Part shown: piece by piece, positions 6,122 through 6,538 of the stretch | Layout of the letters: every line of letters starts with the position of its first letter | Numbering within the stretch: position 1 is the stretch's first letter | Source of the DNA: an uncultured Ruminococcus sp. | GTDB taxonomy: Bacteria; Bacillota; Clostridia; Oscillospirales; Ruminococcaceae | Assembly (NCBI GenBank): GCA_900556055.1 | Contig: USNJ01000113.1 | Span: 1-6,538, forward strand | Length of the DNA stretch: 6,538 nt | Reading direction: 5' to 3' | Made by a program: the position numbers and the translations under genes | The notes under the pieces: generated by a model | Databases searched by the model: none | What the model was told of the DNA's origin: nothing | What the model saw: the letters and a program-made list of their open reading frames with translations, nothing else

Positions 6122-6538
6122 AGTACTGATCGTCGAAGATGACCCCATGGTCGCAATGATAAACAAACAGTATGTAAACCAGAACACGCATTTTCACATC
6201 TCGGCGGTATGCAGGGACGGTTCAGCGGCACTTGAATATCTTCAGAAAAACACGATCCACCTTATGATCCTGGATGTTTTCATGCCGAGAACAGACGGAA
6301 TAGCACTGCTGCGGAAAATACGTGAGCTTAATATTCCTGTTTCTGTCATCATGGTAACGGCGGCAAATGACAGCGCAACCATTGAAGAAGCACTTCGTCT
6401 CGGAGTTGTCGATTACCTTGTCAAGCCGTTTGTCAGCTCAAGATTTGAACAGGCACTGGAAACTTTTCTCGCAAGGCAGGACGCATTCCACGACCTTTCG
6501 TCATTCAGCCAGCAGCACATAGATGCGCTTATCGGCGG
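6114..6538 (+). CDS. CitB/DcuR-type response regulator, 3' end cut by the window
   Basis: The partner regulator of the upstream kinase; 141 codons are visible and the frame is still open at 6538. The receiver domain (about 1-120) is complete: acidic pair D9-D10 in LIVEDDPM, phospho-acceptor D54 in LMILDVFMPRTDG, T82 in IMVTA, and K104 in YLVKPF. After it comes QDAFHDLSSFSQQHIDALI (122-140), the linker and first part of a C-terminal DNA-binding domain as in CitB/DcuR/DctR regulators. The DNA-binding helices themselves lie outside the window. ATG 6114 has AGGAGG (6100-6105) 8 nt upstream and overlaps the kinase stop by 8 bp, indicating translational coupling. The pair forms one operon from the promoter near 4500. 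Typical targets of this family are organic-acid transporters or catabolic genes, often encoded next to the pair; none is visible here. Confidence 0.93.
   Translation, partial: MYEVLIVEDDPMVAMINKQYVNQNTHFHISAVCRDGSAALEYLQKNTIHLMILDVFMPRTDGIALLRKIRELNIPVSVIMVTAANDSATIEEALRLGVVDYLVKPFVSSRFEQALETFLARQDAFHDLSSFSQQHIDALIG

Overview
The window looks like chromosomal DNA from a Gram-positive anaerobe of the class Clostridia, probably in the Ruminococcus/Oscillospiraceae range. This is inferred from a Y-family polymerase overlapping a YolD-like gene, strong AGGAGG-type ribosome binding sites, use of GTG and TTG starts, and a moderate G+C content. No genus can be named from the sequence alone. All genes read in the standard code. 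I see no rRNA, tRNA, insertion sequence, prophage gene or CRISPR array.

Layout, left to right. (1) Positions 1-1002, plus strand: the 3' part of a Y-family (UmuC/UvrX-like) translesion DNA polymerase overlaps by 8 bp a small YolD-like gene, forming a damage-response pair. (2) Positions 1002-1039: a hairpin with A-runs on the left and T-runs on the right, able to end transcription from both sides. (3) Positions 1049-3109, minus strand: a membrane chemoreceptor with a Cache sensor, HAMP and MCP signalling domain. A ribosome binding site places its real start at a TTG codon. (4) Positions 3122-3332: an intergenic stretch with a weak chemoreceptor promoter and a strong minus-strand terminator. 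(5) Positions 3333-4288, minus strand: a two-gene operon, a three-helix PQ-loop/SemiSWEET-like membrane protein followed by a small cytoplasmic SGNH-like protein with an incomplete catalytic signature. (6) Positions 4289-4543: a divergent control region with a promoter for each side and a nested dyad overlapping the plus-strand promoter. (7) Positions 4544-6538, plus strand: a CitA/DcuS-type sensor kinase overlapping by 8 bp its response regulator, which runs off the right edge.

The right two thirds is mostly sensing and transport. The kinase keeps the R-x-x-H motif used by CitA/DcuS-type sensors to bind carboxylates, so the pair probably controls uptake or metabolism of an organic acid. The target genes are not visible and may lie beyond position 6538. 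The chemoreceptor is cut off from the PQ-loop/SGNH operon by a terminator and is probably its own unit. The least understood items are the PQ-loop/SGNH pair and the 68-bp dyad in front of the kinase.
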